DNA of 64,000 nucleotides from Halobacterium hubeiense (GCF_001488575.1 NZ_LN831302.1:1612001-1676000); one strand, 5' to 3'; shown: positions 43,560 to 52,143, counted from the stretch's first letter. Translations and numbers: made by a program. The notes: generated by a model from the letters alone, not told the origin.

Positions 43560-43683
43560 TACCTTTTTGCTGCGGAGGGTCGCCTGCGGCGACCCCCGCT
43601 TGCAAAAAGCTACGCTAAAAACTCCCCGCTCGCTCACTTCGTTCGCTCGCGGTGAAACGCGCGGCTCCGCCGCGCGTATGCTC
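43559..43683. repeat. Composite intergenic hairpin element, copy B
   Basis: Starts right after the cdc48 stop with GTACC and T5. Hairpin 1: arms 43563-43584/43588-43609 with small internal loop and bulge. Joint CTACGCTAAAAA at 43610-43621. The middle has a direct repeat CGCTCGC in place of copy A's second hairpin. Hairpin 3: 43658-43665/43669-43676 (loop TCC). The last 26 bases match copy A apart from one base. A T run after the cdc48 stop suits termination. Confidence 0.85.
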
Positions 43684-43772
43684 TCACGCTCCTAATTTAT
43701 CTCGCTCCCTACGCTACTCACGAGCGACCGCACTGCTACCCTCGGTAAAACACAGTTTCGACGCTGGGACCG

Positions 43773-44627
43773 TCAGTCCAGTTTCTCGGCGGCGTCCTTC
43801 TCCACGAGCGGTTTCGCGTTCTCTTCGGGCAGCGTCACGATGTCCTCGGCTTCGAGCGTGTACGGGCGCTCGTCCACGCCGAAAATCTCGCCGACGTCGT
43901 CCGTGACGCGCACTTTCGTCCGGGCCATGTCCTCGTCGGACTCCGTGTCCTCGGCTGCGTCTTCGTCGTCAGTGACGCGTTCGAGGTCCTCCGCGATGGC
44001 CTCGGGCGGCTCGGGGTCGGCGGGTATCTGGTCGGTCTCAGAATCCGGTTCGCCTGCGTCGGGCTTGGGGGCTGGCTCCGTGTCCGCGTCGTCGAGCCCG
44101 CCGCCCATCGCGGCCGCCGCAGACGAATCCTCGGCGGGCTCGGCGTCCGGTTCGGGGGTCGGGTCCGTCGGCGTCCGGTCGGCGGTGTCGCCGAGCGGTC
44201 CCGCGTCGGAATCCTCCGATTCGGCGCTCGACGGTTCGGCGTCACCGGCGATGACGTCGAGGACGTGGTTCTTGTTCGCCTCGATGCGCTCGACGAGGTC
44301 GCCGTAGAGCGCGCGCTCCTCCTCGGTGAGGCCGCCGACGTCGTCGGGCATCCCCGCGGCCGCGAGGCTCGCCTGCTTGACGAGCTTGCCCATGCGGCGC
44401 TCGTAGATGGCTTCCGCGACCTGCTCGGCGGTCTCGATCTTGTCCGTGAGCTCCTGGACCTCGGGGTCGCCGAACGGGTCGTCGGCCGCGCTCGCGGCGG
44501 CCTCCCGCTGGTCCTTGAGGTCCGCGATGTACGCCGCGACGTCGCCGTAGAACGAGTCCCGAAGCTCCTGGAGGCCGTCGGTCGCGCGCTCGCGGGTCTG
44601 GGCCGCCCGTAGGTCTTCGAGGTTCAT
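43773..44627 (-). CDS. gins: GINS complex subunit (archaeal Gins51/15)
   Basis: 284 residues, larger than a plain GINS subunit. The folded part is residues 1-120 (MNLEDLRAAQTRERATDGLQ; YERRMGKLVKQASLAAAGMP; ALYGDLVERIEANKNHVLDV) and the C-terminal 50 residues form the small beta domain (RTKVRVTDDVGEIFGVDERP; DIVTLPEENAKPLVEK). Between them is a long Pro/Glu/Asp linker, a haloarchaeal trait. GINS joins MCM and Cdc45/GAN in the replisome. Overlaps priS by 4 bases. Confidence 0.9.
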   Translation of the reverse strand: MNLEDLRAAQTRERATDGLQELRDSFYGDVAAYIADLKDQREAAASAADDPFGDPEVQELTDKIETAEQVAEAIYERRMGKLVKQASLAAAGMPDDVGGLTEEERALYGDLVERIEANKNHVLDVIAGDAEPSSAESEDSDAGPLGDTADRTPTDPTPEPDAEPAEDSSAAAAMGGGLDDADTEPAPKPDAGEPDSETDQIPADPEPPEAIAEDLERVTDDEDAAEDTESDEDMARTKVRVTDDVGEIFGVDERPYTLEAEDIVTLPEENAKPLVEKDAAEKLD

Positions 44628-45799
44628 TGTTTGGCTTTCTCCGCGGTGCCGCGGGCCATCAGGAAGACGCCCGCGTACTCTGGGACCGATACGACGCCCG
44701 GTTCCACCGTAAGCGTTTCCCCGAGCAGTTCCAGCGTGCGCGCCTCCTTCACGTCGACGGTGATGTCGTGGCCGACGAACGTCTCCGGGACGGCGTCCAC
44801 CAGCGGGTCGAAGTCGTCCAGCTCCTCGCGGGTGAGCCGCTGGACGTGCAGGCCGCTCCCGCCGTGCAGCGTCCCGGGAAGCCGAATTAGGCGGTTCGTG
44901 TCCGTCGTCACGGGCTCGTCGATGGGCGCGTTCTCGGCTTCGATGGTCTCCGCGACGTACTTCCGCGCGACCTTCAGGAACGCCGGGTGGACGTCCACGT
45001 TCCCGCGCTTGACGGCGTCGGTGTTGTTCGCGACGGCGTTGTAGATGGCGCGCGCGGACTTCTCGCCGACGCCCTCCATCCCGGAGAGGTACTCGACGGC
45101 GTCGTCCTCGCCGCGCTCCAGGAGGTCGTCGGCGAACTCGCCGAGGCGCTCGGTGACTCGCCGCCCCCAGCCGCCGTCGGCGGGCAGCACGCGCTTGTTC
45201 GTCGGGTTCTTCAACCCGAGTCCCTCGACGGTCTCCTCGCGCACGAGCGAGTCCAAATCGAGTTCGTTCCCGCGCACGTAGTCGACGATTTCTCGGCGCT
45301 GCTCGCGTTCGAGGTCGTGGACGCCCTCGTCGCGGACGTGCACGTGGTAGCCGCGGCCGCCGGAGAACGTCACCGTCAGGTCCTCGAACCCGAAGTCGCG
45401 TTCGAGGAAGTCCAACAGCCGGTAGAGGGCGTCCTTGCACTTCGCGAGCATCTGCGCGTACGTGTCCTCGCCGAGCGTCACGCTCGGCAGGTGGTCGGCG
45501 TCGAGGTCGAAGACGAGGTCGGAGCCCAGCCAGTTCTTCTGCTCCATCGTGGACGCGCCCGGCGTCTCGTAGAACCCCGCCGAGAAGTAGACGTGGCGGG
45601 GGCGCTGTCGTTCGAGGAACGCCGACGTGTTCCCCAAGTCGAGCGTGGACTTGTGCCGGACCATCGTCGTGTCCGGCCCCGACGTCCACGGGATGTACCC
45701 CCACTCGCGGTCGTCGGCGCGCGGCGGGAGCTGTACCTCCGAGCGGCGGTAGAAGTCGCCGAAGCGCCCCCGGAGATACGCGCGGGTCCGTTCCTCCAT
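44624..45799 (-). CDS. priS: DNA primase small (catalytic) subunit PriS
   Basis: 391 residues. PriS synthesises RNA primers with PriL. The catalytic aspartate pair is in LVFDLDADHLPS (about residue 101) with the nearby GGRGYHVHVRDEG loop; the zinc-knuckle region and ARTLELLGETLTV tail follow. ATG 45799 (MEERTRAYLRGRFGDFYRRS) matches the family start; upstream codons look non-coding. PriS-GINS pairing is conserved in Archaea; PriL is not in the window. Confidence 0.93.
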   Translation of the reverse strand: MEERTRAYLRGRFGDFYRRSEVQLPPRADDREWGYIPWTSGPDTTMVRHKSTLDLGNTSAFLERQRPRHVYFSAGFYETPGASTMEQKNWLGSDLVFDLDADHLPSVTLGEDTYAQMLAKCKDALYRLLDFLERDFGFEDLTVTFSGGRGYHVHVRDEGVHDLEREQRREIVDYVRGNELDLDSLVREETVEGLGLKNPTNKRVLPADGGWGRRVTERLGEFADDLLERGEDDAVEYLSGMEGVGEKSARAIYNAVANNTDAVKRGNVDVHPAFLKVARKYVAETIEAENAPIDEPVTTDTNRLIRLPGTLHGGSGLHVQRLTREELDDFDPLVDAVPETFVGHDITVDVKEARTLELLGETLTVEPGVVSVPEYAGVFLMARGTAEKAKQ

Positions 45800-45916
45800 A
45801 GCGGGAAACGCGTACGCCGACCGCCGGTAAATGCGTGTCGTCTCTCCGGTCACCTGCGCTCCGCCGGCCCGCGAGAGAATGTGTCCTCGTCGAATAGTAG
45901 CGCCGTCAGGACGGCC

Positions 45917-46807
45917 CTATACGTCGAATATCGTGTCCTTGCTATTGATGAGAACTTCACCGTTCCCGCTGGTATCACCCTCCAACCGCTGGGCGGGACT
46001 GAAGTCCTGCGCCGTGCTGAAACACGTGTTCGTCCCGGGGATGCAGACGTTGATGCCGCTGTTGTGGAAGTCCGCTTCGAAGTCTGCGGTGTAGGTCTCT
46101 TCCTCCAGTTCACGAATCTCGTTGGCGTCCGTACCTTGGTGGTCGATAGCGTAGTTCGTGTAGGTGACGAGGTCGTTGAACGTTCCCTCGACGACTTCCG
46201 TGGAGTCGTACTCCCAGTTGATCTCGCACTGCCACCGCCACGCGGTGTAGTCGACTGACGCCGCGACTTGGTCCTGCGTGTGTGTGAACACCTCGGTGCT
46301 CGTTCCGCCGCCGCCACCACCAGGGAGCGTGACAGCATCGGTGGTGGCAGTGCTGTCGGTCTCGGGGACCTTCGTCAGGTAATCGGGTCGCTCCCAGTTC
46401 CACTCCTCGAAGGGGTTCTCGGCGTCCTCGTCGAGGTGGACACGAACCGTCGGTTCGGTATCACCGGCGCTCTGGGTGCTAAGCGACGGCGACGACCGAG
46501 AGACAGTCCGCGTCAGCTTCGGGGCGAGCGCTTCTTCGAGTGCGGACATTTGCGCGTCGTTCAGGTCATCATCGTTCTTGAACGAGTCTCGGAATCGAAC
46601 GTCGTCGATGCCGGGCGCGTCAGCGTCCGTGCGCTCTGCGACTAGTTCCTGTTCGACGAAGTCGTTGATCTCCGTGAGTGATTCGGGGTCGAAGTCGTAG
46701 ACATCGTCGCCCTCACCGCTGACCGAGCCGACGATGCCCGTGAGCAGTGCGACGCCAGCGCCAGTCGCCTTGACGAATCCTCGACGATGGAATGTATCGT
46801 CTGCCAT
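45917..46807 (-). CDS. Tat-exported protein of unknown function
   Basis: 296 residues from ATG 46807. The N-terminus DDTFHRRGFVKATGAGVALL has the twin-arginine motif and hydrophobic core, so it is exported folded. The middle is acidic, then a glycine run (LPGGGGGGTS) leads to a C-terminal domain with WRWQCEINWEYDSTE and NVCIPGTNTCFS (three Cys). The DNA is less GC-rich than the neighbours. No family recognised; halocin-like or enzyme are both unproven. TATA-like box 46831-46843 supports this start over the one at 46822. Confidence 0.75.
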   Translation of the reverse strand: MADDTFHRRGFVKATGAGVALLTGIVGSVSGEGDDVYDFDPESLTEINDFVEQELVAERTDADAPGIDDVRFRDSFKNDDDLNDAQMSALEEALAPKLTRTVSRSSPSLSTQSAGDTEPTVRVHLDEDAENPFEEWNWERPDYLTKVPETDSTATTDAVTLPGGGGGGTSTEVFTHTQDQVAASVDYTAWRWQCEINWEYDSTEVVEGTFNDLVTYTNYAIDHQGTDANEIRELEEETYTADFEADFHNSGINVCIPGTNTCFSTAQDFSPAQRLEGDTSGNGEVLINSKDTIFDV

Positions 46808-46830
46808 CGACGAAGGTAACACCGCACCTC

Positions 46831-46843
46831 GTAATTAATTTTT
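46831..46843 (-). promoter_or_regulatory. TATA-like box of the Tat-protein gene
   Basis: AAAATTAATTAC on the minus strand lies about 24-36 bases before ATG 46807, in the most AT-rich spacer of the window. The 46808-46999 spacer holds no gene that I can support. Confidence 0.55.
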
Positions 46844-46999
46844 CTAGCGTTCTCAAAGAATTAACTGAATTTCAATGGTGCGAATTAGCGAAGCCGGAGG
46901 TGTCCAGACGCGGGCGGCGGGAAGAGAGTCGGAGAACAGTGCCACGACGGGGGAGAAGCGCAGGCGGCGGACGGTTTCGAGAGGATTTCGTCTCGGAGG

Positions 47000-47251
47000 T
47001 CAGCGAATCGCCGACCGGAGGCGCTCCCTGATGCTGGGGTTCCCATAGAGGCCCACCGCGACGACAAGTACACAGACGCCGAACGCGACGGCGGAGCCAG
47101 TATAGTTCGTCGGGGCGGTTGTTCCAGCGAGTCGGAGGAGGGTCGCGGCAGCACCAAGCGTGCCCAGTAACACGAGCACCCAGCCGAGCGCGCCGGCGAG
47201 GACTCGGCCGCCGACTTCAGCGGCCGCGATACCAGTTGATTTCTCTCCCAT
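47000..47251 (-). CDS. Small two-span membrane protein near the Tat-protein gene
   Basis: 83 residues (MGEKSTGIAAAEVGGRVLAG). Two hydrophobic segments: ALGWVLVLLGTLGAAATLL and AVAFGVCVLVVAVGLYG, with a basic tail RERLRSAIR predicted inside. It is transcribed in the same direction as the Tat-protein gene but lies upstream of it by 192 bases. No family. Could be an accessory or immunity partner; nothing proves this. Confidence 0.68.
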   Translation of the reverse strand: MGEKSTGIAAAEVGGRVLAGALGWVLVLLGTLGAAATLLRLAGTTAPTNYTGSAVAFGVCVLVVAVGLYGNPSIRERLRSAIR

Positions 47252-47322
47252 GCTCGCTGTTACCAACGGCGCCGGCATATATTTTCTGGTGAGTTCGGTC
47301 CGAAACCTTCCGGGACAGTCAG

Positions 47323-47805
47323 CTACCGGCTGCCGCGCAGCAGTTCGGAGATGCGGTCGCGGATGCGGGCGCGGTCGCCCAGCCGGAGGTAGTAGGCGCC
47401 CTCGCCGTCCTCGTAGTAGTTGTCGATTTCGCGCTCGACGCTGAACCCGAGGTGCTCGTAGAAGGACACCGCGCTCTCGTTGCTCTGCCGGGCGTGACAC
47501 GACGCCTTCCCGGCGTCCTCGGTGACGCGCGCGACGAGCCGCTCGCCGTAGCCCTCGCCGCGGTACTCGGGGGCGACCGCGAGAAACAGGATGTAGCCGT
47601 CCGAGCGCGCCGCCGCGAAGCCGACCATCTCGTCGCCGTCGAGGAAGCAGTAGACCGTCGAGCGCCGGTAGGCGTTCGCGAAGAAGCCGCGTCGCTGCTT
47701 GAGGAGGGCTTCGTCCTCCCGGATGCGCTCTTTGAGGTCCCACGCTTCGTCGAGGTGTTCGTCGCTCCCCGGCGGGACCACGCGCTCGTCGACTGTGACG
47801 CTCAC
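47323..47805 (-). CDS. GNAT-family N-acetyltransferase
   Basis: 160 residues with a GTG start at 47805 (MSVTVDERVVPPGSDEHLDE). Acetyl-CoA loop VAPEYRGEGYGERLVARV is clear; ARQSNESAVSFYEHLGFSVE is the conserved last motif. Substrate unknown. The TATA-like GAATATAATTCC (47828-47839) is about 29 bases before the GTG; it would lie inside an ORF begun at the upstream ATG 47868, which argues for the GTG. Confidence 0.85.
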   Translation of the reverse strand: MSVTVDERVVPPGSDEHLDEAWDLKERIREDEALLKQRRGFFANAYRRSTVYCFLDGDEMVGFAAARSDGYILFLAVAPEYRGEGYGERLVARVTEDAGKASCHARQSNESAVSFYEHLGFSVEREIDNYYEDGEGAYYLRLGDRARIRDRISELLRGSR

Positions 47806-47892
47806 TGAGCGGGTGTAGCAGGCCGGCGAATATAATTCCACCGTCGCCGGACGCCGTAACGCTTTCACGCGTCGTCGGCGTCTCGGTGAACG

Positions 47893-48657
47893 ATGCTAGG
47901 CGGCAGCCGCCCCGACGGCGAGCGGATGCAGCGCGCCGGCGAGTCCGCGTACGACCGCGTCCGCGAGGCCGCGCTCACCGGCGTCACGGTGGTCGTCCCG
48001 CTGCTCGTGACGCTGTACGTGCTCTCCATCGCCGTCGGGGTCGTCGACGACCTCCTCGAACCGCTCGCGCGAGTGCTGGCGAGCACGAACGTCGCGCCGA
48101 ACGCCTCCGAAACCATCGTCGACCTCGTCGGCGTGCTCGTGGTGGTCGCACTCACGCTCCTCGTCGGGTTCGCGGCGTCGTTCCGGTCCGGGGAGCGCGT
48201 GCTGGCGTACTTCGACGCCGTGCTCGAACGCGTCCCCGGCGTGGGCGCAGTCTACAAGAGCTTCCGGCAGATGAGCGACGTGATGGTCGAGAGCGACGCG
48301 GACAACTTCCAGTCCGTGAAGCTCGTGGAGTTCCCGCATCAGGACGCGTACACGCTCGGGTTCCTGACGACGGAGACGCCGAGCGCGGTCGCGGACGCCG
48401 CCGGCCACGATGAGATGCTGACGCTGTTCCTGCCGCTCGCGCCGAACCCCGTGATGGGCGGCCACCTCACGCACGTGCCCGCCGAGCGCGTGATGGACGT
48501 GGACATGACCGTCGAGGAGGGGATGCGCGCGGTCGTGACGATGGGGGTCGCGGTGTCCTCCGAGGACGGCGCGACCGACGGGCTCTCGCGGGAGCGCCTC
48601 GAACGGCTGACCGGCGAGGAAATCGCGCAGACGCAGGTCTCGGAGGGCGACGAATGA
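47893..48657 (+). CDS. DUF502 family membrane protein
   Basis: 254 residues. Two membrane segments (LTGVTVVVPLLVTLYVLSIA, about residues 29-48; IVDLVGVLVVVALTLLVGFA, about 77-96) and a soluble C-terminal domain with VPGVGAVYKSFRQMSDVMVE and HPAERVMDVDMTVEEG-like stretch. DUF502 is widespread and uncharacterised. The TGA overlaps the archease ATG (ATGA), so the two are translationally coupled. Confidence 0.88.
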   Translation: MLGGSRPDGERMQRAGESAYDRVREAALTGVTVVVPLLVTLYVLSIAVGVVDDLLEPLARVLASTNVAPNASETIVDLVGVLVVVALTLLVGFAASFRSGERVLAYFDAVLERVPGVGAVYKSFRQMSDVMVESDADNFQSVKLVEFPHQDAYTLGFLTTETPSAVADAAGHDEMLTLFLPLAPNPVMGGHLTHVPAERVMDVDMTVEEGMRAVVTMGVAVSSEDGATDGLSRERLERLTGEEIAQTQVSEGDE

Positions 48658-49070
48658 GCTACGAACTCAGGGAGCACACCGCCGACGTCGCCGTGGAAGC
48701 GACCGCCGACAGCCTCGGCGCCGTGTTCGCGGCGGTCGCCGACGGCATGGCCGCCGCGATGACCGCGGAGACCCCCGACGCCGGCAGCAGGTTCACGTTC
48801 GAGGAGCGCGCGGAGAGCCGGGAGGCGCTGCTGTTCGACTACCTCGACCGGCTCATCTACGAGCGCGACGTGCGCAACGTCCTCCCGGTCGACCACGACG
48901 CCGCGGTCCGCGAGGCGGACGGCGAGTGGGTCGTCGAGGGGAGCGCGCGCGGCGTCCCGCTGAACGAGGTCCACGCCCGCGACCTGAAGGCGGTCACGTA
49001 CTCCGAGATGGACCTCTCGGAGCGCGAGGCCGACGGCGGCTGGCACGCGTACGTCGTCTTCGACGTCTGA
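48654..49070 (+). CDS. Archease
   Basis: 138 residues. Archease activates RtcB turnover. The hallmark N-terminus YELREHTADVAVEATADSLG and the metal-site acidic residues (DVAV, YLDRLIYERD) plus AVTYSEMDLSEREADGGW are present. RtcB lies about 1.1 kb downstream. It overlaps DUF502, and a 9-bp inverted repeat follows its stop. Confidence 0.92.
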   Translation: MSYELREHTADVAVEATADSLGAVFAAVADGMAAAMTAETPDAGSRFTFEERAESREALLFDYLDRLIYERDVRNVLPVDHDAAVREADGEWVVEGSARGVPLNEVHARDLKAVTYSEMDLSEREADGGWHAYVVFDV

Positions 49071-49076
49071 CGGGGA

Positions 49077-49113
49077 CTGGCCGACCTTTTTGCGTTCGCA
49101 GCACGTCGGCCAG
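49077..49113 (+). promoter_or_regulatory. Promoter with 9-bp inverted repeat before the DoxX-like gene
   Basis: CTGGCCGAC (49077-49085) and GTCGGCCAG (49105-49113) are perfect arms around a TATA-like CTTTTTGCG region (49086-49094). The right arm ends 3 bases before the ATG, so it covers the expected transcript start. It could be an operator or, as RNA, a stem hiding the start. Confidence 0.5.
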
Positions 49114-49116
49114 CGT

Positions 49117-50136
49117 ATGGTGACAGGCACAGCTCCCAGTCACGTCGACTACGTCGTCGACGGGGCGCCGACGGTTCGCGCGGTGGAGTTCCTCGCGGAG
49201 GTACTCTCGAACCCACTGAACGCCGTACTGTTGCTCGGCGGCGGGCTCTCGGTGGTCGCGGCGGCGGTAGTGTACCTCAAGTACCAGCCGGCGGCCGCGG
49301 ACGTGCGCGCGCTCCGCGGCACGCTCGAAGAGTACCACGCGTTCCTGCCGTGGATGCTCCGGCTGGCGGTCGGGCTGCCGCTGGTCGGCGCGGGGTTCGC
49401 GGGCTACTTCTTCTCGCCGTCGGTCGCGGCGCCGACACGGGTCTTCCAGGTCCTGCTGGGGTTCTTCCTGCTGTTCGGGCTGGCGACCCGCGCGGTCGCA
49501 CTCGTCGGCCTGCTGGCGTACCTCGGCGGGCTCGTGCTCCGCCCCGAGCTCGTGATTGCCAGCGAGTACGTCGGCGGGTTCCTCGGCGTCCTCCTGCTCG
49601 GCGCGGGCCGCCCCAGCGCCGACCACTTGCTCCAGCAGGTCGCCGAGGCCGAGGGGTCGGTGTACGGCCGCTTCGACCCGCTGCACCCGCTGGTCACGAA
49701 GTTCAACGACGTGGTCGGCCCCTACGAGCAGTACGCGCCGACGGTCATCCGACTCGGCGTCGGGTTCAACTTCGCGCTGCTGGGGTTCTGGGAGAAGCTC
49801 GCGAACCCCGGGATGGCGCTGGCGGTCGTCGAGAGGTACGACCTCACGGCGGTCGTCCCCGTGGACCCCGGGATGTGGGTCGTCGGCGCCGGCCTCACGG
49901 AACTGGCGGTCGGCGTCCTCCTGTTCGTCGGGCTGTTCACGCGCGCGACCGCCGCGGTCGCGTTCGTCGTGTTGACGACGACGCTGTTCGGCCTGCCGGA
50001 CGACCCCGTGCTCGCGCACATCACGCTGTTCGGGCTCTCCTCGGCGCTGTTCGTGACGGGCGCCGGTCCGCTGTCGCTGGACGAGCGGCTCGCCGCCGTC
50101 AAGGAGTACTCGCCGCTGGCGACCGCCACGGAGTAG
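49117..50136 (+). CDS. DoxX-like membrane protein
   Basis: 339 residues, eight or so membrane segments in two DoxX-like repeats: FLPWMLRLAVGLPLVGAGFA and RLGVGFNFALLGFWEKLANP each open a four-helix unit. DoxX-type proteins are linked to oxidative stress and quinone chemistry in some bacteria, but most are unassigned. It sits between archease and rtcB on the same strand; whether the three share a function is unknown. Own promoter candidate at 49077-49113. Confidence 0.82.
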   Translation: MVTGTAPSHVDYVVDGAPTVRAVEFLAEVLSNPLNAVLLLGGGLSVVAAAVVYLKYQPAAADVRALRGTLEEYHAFLPWMLRLAVGLPLVGAGFAGYFFSPSVAAPTRVFQVLLGFFLLFGLATRAVALVGLLAYLGGLVLRPELVIASEYVGGFLGVLLLGAGRPSADHLLQQVAEAEGSVYGRFDPLHPLVTKFNDVVGPYEQYAPTVIRLGVGFNFALLGFWEKLANPGMALAVVERYDLTAVVPVDPGMWVVGAGLTELAVGVLLFVGLFTRATAAVAFVVLTTTLFGLPDDPVLAHITLFGLSSALFVTGAGPLSLDERLAAVKEYSPLATATE

Positions 50137-50181
50137 CGCCCAGACGAAACGTATTCACGGGCTCCGCGCCCACCGCAGAGT

Positions 50182-51681
50182 ATGAACACGTTCGACGCCG
50201 ACGGCGTCACGCTCCGAGAGGTCGAGGACGACGTCTGGGAGCTCGAACGCGACGACGAGATGCGGGTGCCCGCCCGCGTGTTCGCCAACGAGACGCTCCT
50301 TGAGGACATCCAGAACGACAAGACGCTCGAACAGCTCCGGAACGTCGCGTGCATGCCGGGCGTGGTCGCGCCCGCGCTCTGCATGCCCGACGGCCACCAG
50401 GGGTACGGCTTCCCGGTCGGCGGCGTCGCCGCCTTCGACGCCGAGGACGGCTACATCTCGCCCGGAGCAGTCGGGTTCGACATCAACTGCGGCGTCCGGA
50501 TGGTGAAGACGAACCTCACGTACGAGGACGTGCGCGGTCGCGAGGAGGAACTCGTTGACGCGCTGTTCGACGCCGTGCCCTGCGGACTCGGGGGCGGCGG
50601 CGTCCACGACGTCAGCCACACGGACCTCGAAGCCGCGCTCGAACGCGGCGTGGACTGGTGCGTCGAGGAGGGGTACGCGGTGCGCGAGGACCGCCTGCAC
50701 TGCGAGGACGAGGGCCGGCGCCCGGACGCCGACCCGTCCGCGGTCTCGAAGAAGGCCAAGGACCGCGGCGCCAACCAGATGGGGTCGCTGGGCTCCGGGA
50801 ACCACTTCCTCGAAATCCAGCGCGTCACCGACGTCTACGACGACGAGACCGCCGACGCGTTCGGCCTCGACGAGGACCAGGTCGTCGTCCTGATTCACTG
50901 CGGCTCGCGCGGGCTCGGCCACCAGGTCTGCTCGGACTACCTCCGGCGCATCGAGCAGGAGTACCCGGACCTCACCGAGGACCTCCCGGACAAGGACCTC
51001 GCGGCGGCGCCCGCGGGCTCGGAACTGGCCGACGACTACTACGGCGCGATGTGCGCGGCCATCAACTTCGCGTGGGTGAACCGCCAGCTCATCACGCACG
51101 CCGTCCGCGAGACGTTCGCGGACGTCTTCGATACGTCCTGGCAGGCCCTGGAGATGGACCTGCTGTACGACGTCGCGCACAACATCGCGAAGAAAGAGGC
51201 TCACGACGTCTACGTCACCGACGACGGCTACAGCCTCGACGGCGACGGCGGCCGCGTCCAGCGCGACCTCTACGTCCACCGGAAGGGCGCGACGCGCGCG
51301 TTCCCCGCCGGCCACCCCGACGTGCCGACAGCGTACCGCGAGGTCGGCCAGCCCATCATCATCCCCGGGAGCATGGGCGCCGGCAGCTACATCCTGAAGG
51401 GCGGGTCGCAGTCGCTGGCGCGCTCGTTCGGCTCGACCGCCCACGGCGCCGGCCGCCTGATGAGCCGCACGCAGGCGAAACGCGAGTACGGCGGCGGCGA
51501 GGTGCAGACCGACCTCCGCGAACAGAACGAGATCTACGTGAAAGCCGCCTCCGGCGAGACCATCGCCGAGGAAGCCCCCGGCGTCTACAAGGACGTCGAC
51601 GAGGTAGTCGGCGTCTCCGACGCCCTCGACATCGGCGACCTCGTCGTCCGCACGTTCCCCATCGCGAACATCAAGGGGTAG
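50182..51681 (+). CDS. rtcB: RNA-splicing ligase RtcB
   Basis: 499 residues. RtcB joins tRNA halves after intron removal using GTP and Mn. GFDINCGVRMVKTNL (about residue 98), LGSGNHFLEIQ, HCGSRGLGHQ (about 239) and the guanylated histidine in STAHGAGRLMSR (about 420) are intact. No intein interrupts it although RtcB is a frequent intein host. Begins MNTFDADGVTLREVEDDVWE, slightly longer than some archaeal members. Archease and a DoxX-like gene lie upstream on the same strand. Confidence 0.95.
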   Translation: MNTFDADGVTLREVEDDVWELERDDEMRVPARVFANETLLEDIQNDKTLEQLRNVACMPGVVAPALCMPDGHQGYGFPVGGVAAFDAEDGYISPGAVGFDINCGVRMVKTNLTYEDVRGREEELVDALFDAVPCGLGGGGVHDVSHTDLEAALERGVDWCVEEGYAVREDRLHCEDEGRRPDADPSAVSKKAKDRGANQMGSLGSGNHFLEIQRVTDVYDDETADAFGLDEDQVVVLIHCGSRGLGHQVCSDYLRRIEQEYPDLTEDLPDKDLAAAPAGSELADDYYGAMCAAINFAWVNRQLITHAVRETFADVFDTSWQALEMDLLYDVAHNIAKKEAHDVYVTDDGYSLDGDGGRVQRDLYVHRKGATRAFPAGHPDVPTAYREVGQPIIIPGSMGAGSYILKGGSQSLARSFGSTAHGAGRLMSRTQAKREYGGGEVQTDLREQNEIYVKAASGETIAEEAPGVYKDVDEVVGVSDALDIGDLVVRTFPIANIKG

Positions 51682-52059
51682 CTACCGGGAGAACCCCGGG
51701 CCGTTCGGCCCCTGCGGGCCGCTCGGGGCCATCCCCTCGGCCAACTGCACGTACTCGGATTCGGGCTGCCCGCTGACTTCCTCGCCGTTCTCGTAGCGCA
51801 CGAAGTTCAGGTAGAACGGCTCCCCGCAGCCCGGCTCGCCGTCCGCGTCTGACTCGGGCGGGTGCGACCACTCGGCGGCGTCCGCGCCGCAGACGAACTT
51901 CACGCCGTCCGCAGCCTCACTTTCGTAATCGTCCGCTGGCGAGACGTACATCCACCCCTCCAGCGGGAACGGCGTCACGGACTTGTCCGCGAGGTAGGGG
52001 TCGCGGTCCAGCTCGGCGACGGCGCCACAGCGCGGACAGTAGTACGACACGTCGACCAT
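51682..52059 (-). CDS. Uncharacterised zinc-binding-like protein
   Basis: 125 residues. CPRCGAVAELDRDPYLADK at the N-terminus holds the first Cys pair; a Cys in FVCGADAAEW and one in GEPGCGEPFYL may complete a site. The middle (VTPFPLEGWMYVSPADDYES) looks beta-rich. The tail is Gly/Pro-rich. Conserved small haloarchaeal-type protein, function unknown. Its stop abuts the rtcB stop. Confidence 0.72.
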   Translation of the reverse strand: MVDVSYYCPRCGAVAELDRDPYLADKSVTPFPLEGWMYVSPADDYESEAADGVKFVCGADAAEWSHPPESDADGEPGCGEPFYLNFVRYENGEEVSGQPESEYVQLAEGMAPSGPQGPNGPGFSR

Positions 52060-52113
52060 ACCGCGAGTTAGGCGCCGACCCGCAAAACGCTCCCGGCGCC
52101 GGAACCGACACGA

Positions 52114-52124
52114 CTAATATATTT
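52114..52124 (+). promoter_or_regulatory. TATA-like box of the frameshifted gene
   Basis: CTAATATATTT lies 20-30 bases before the ATG at 52144, so transcription of the damaged gene would still be expected. Confidence 0.55.
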
Positions 52125-52143
52125 CCTGTCACGTTCGTCGAGT

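Noticed and set aside
41091-43637. 848-codon open frame antisense to cdc48
   Set aside because: Shadow frame with repetitive Asp/Val/Arg; cdc48 on the plus strand is certain.
50182-51681. Possible intein in rtcB
   Set aside because: All RtcB motifs are contiguous and the length is normal.
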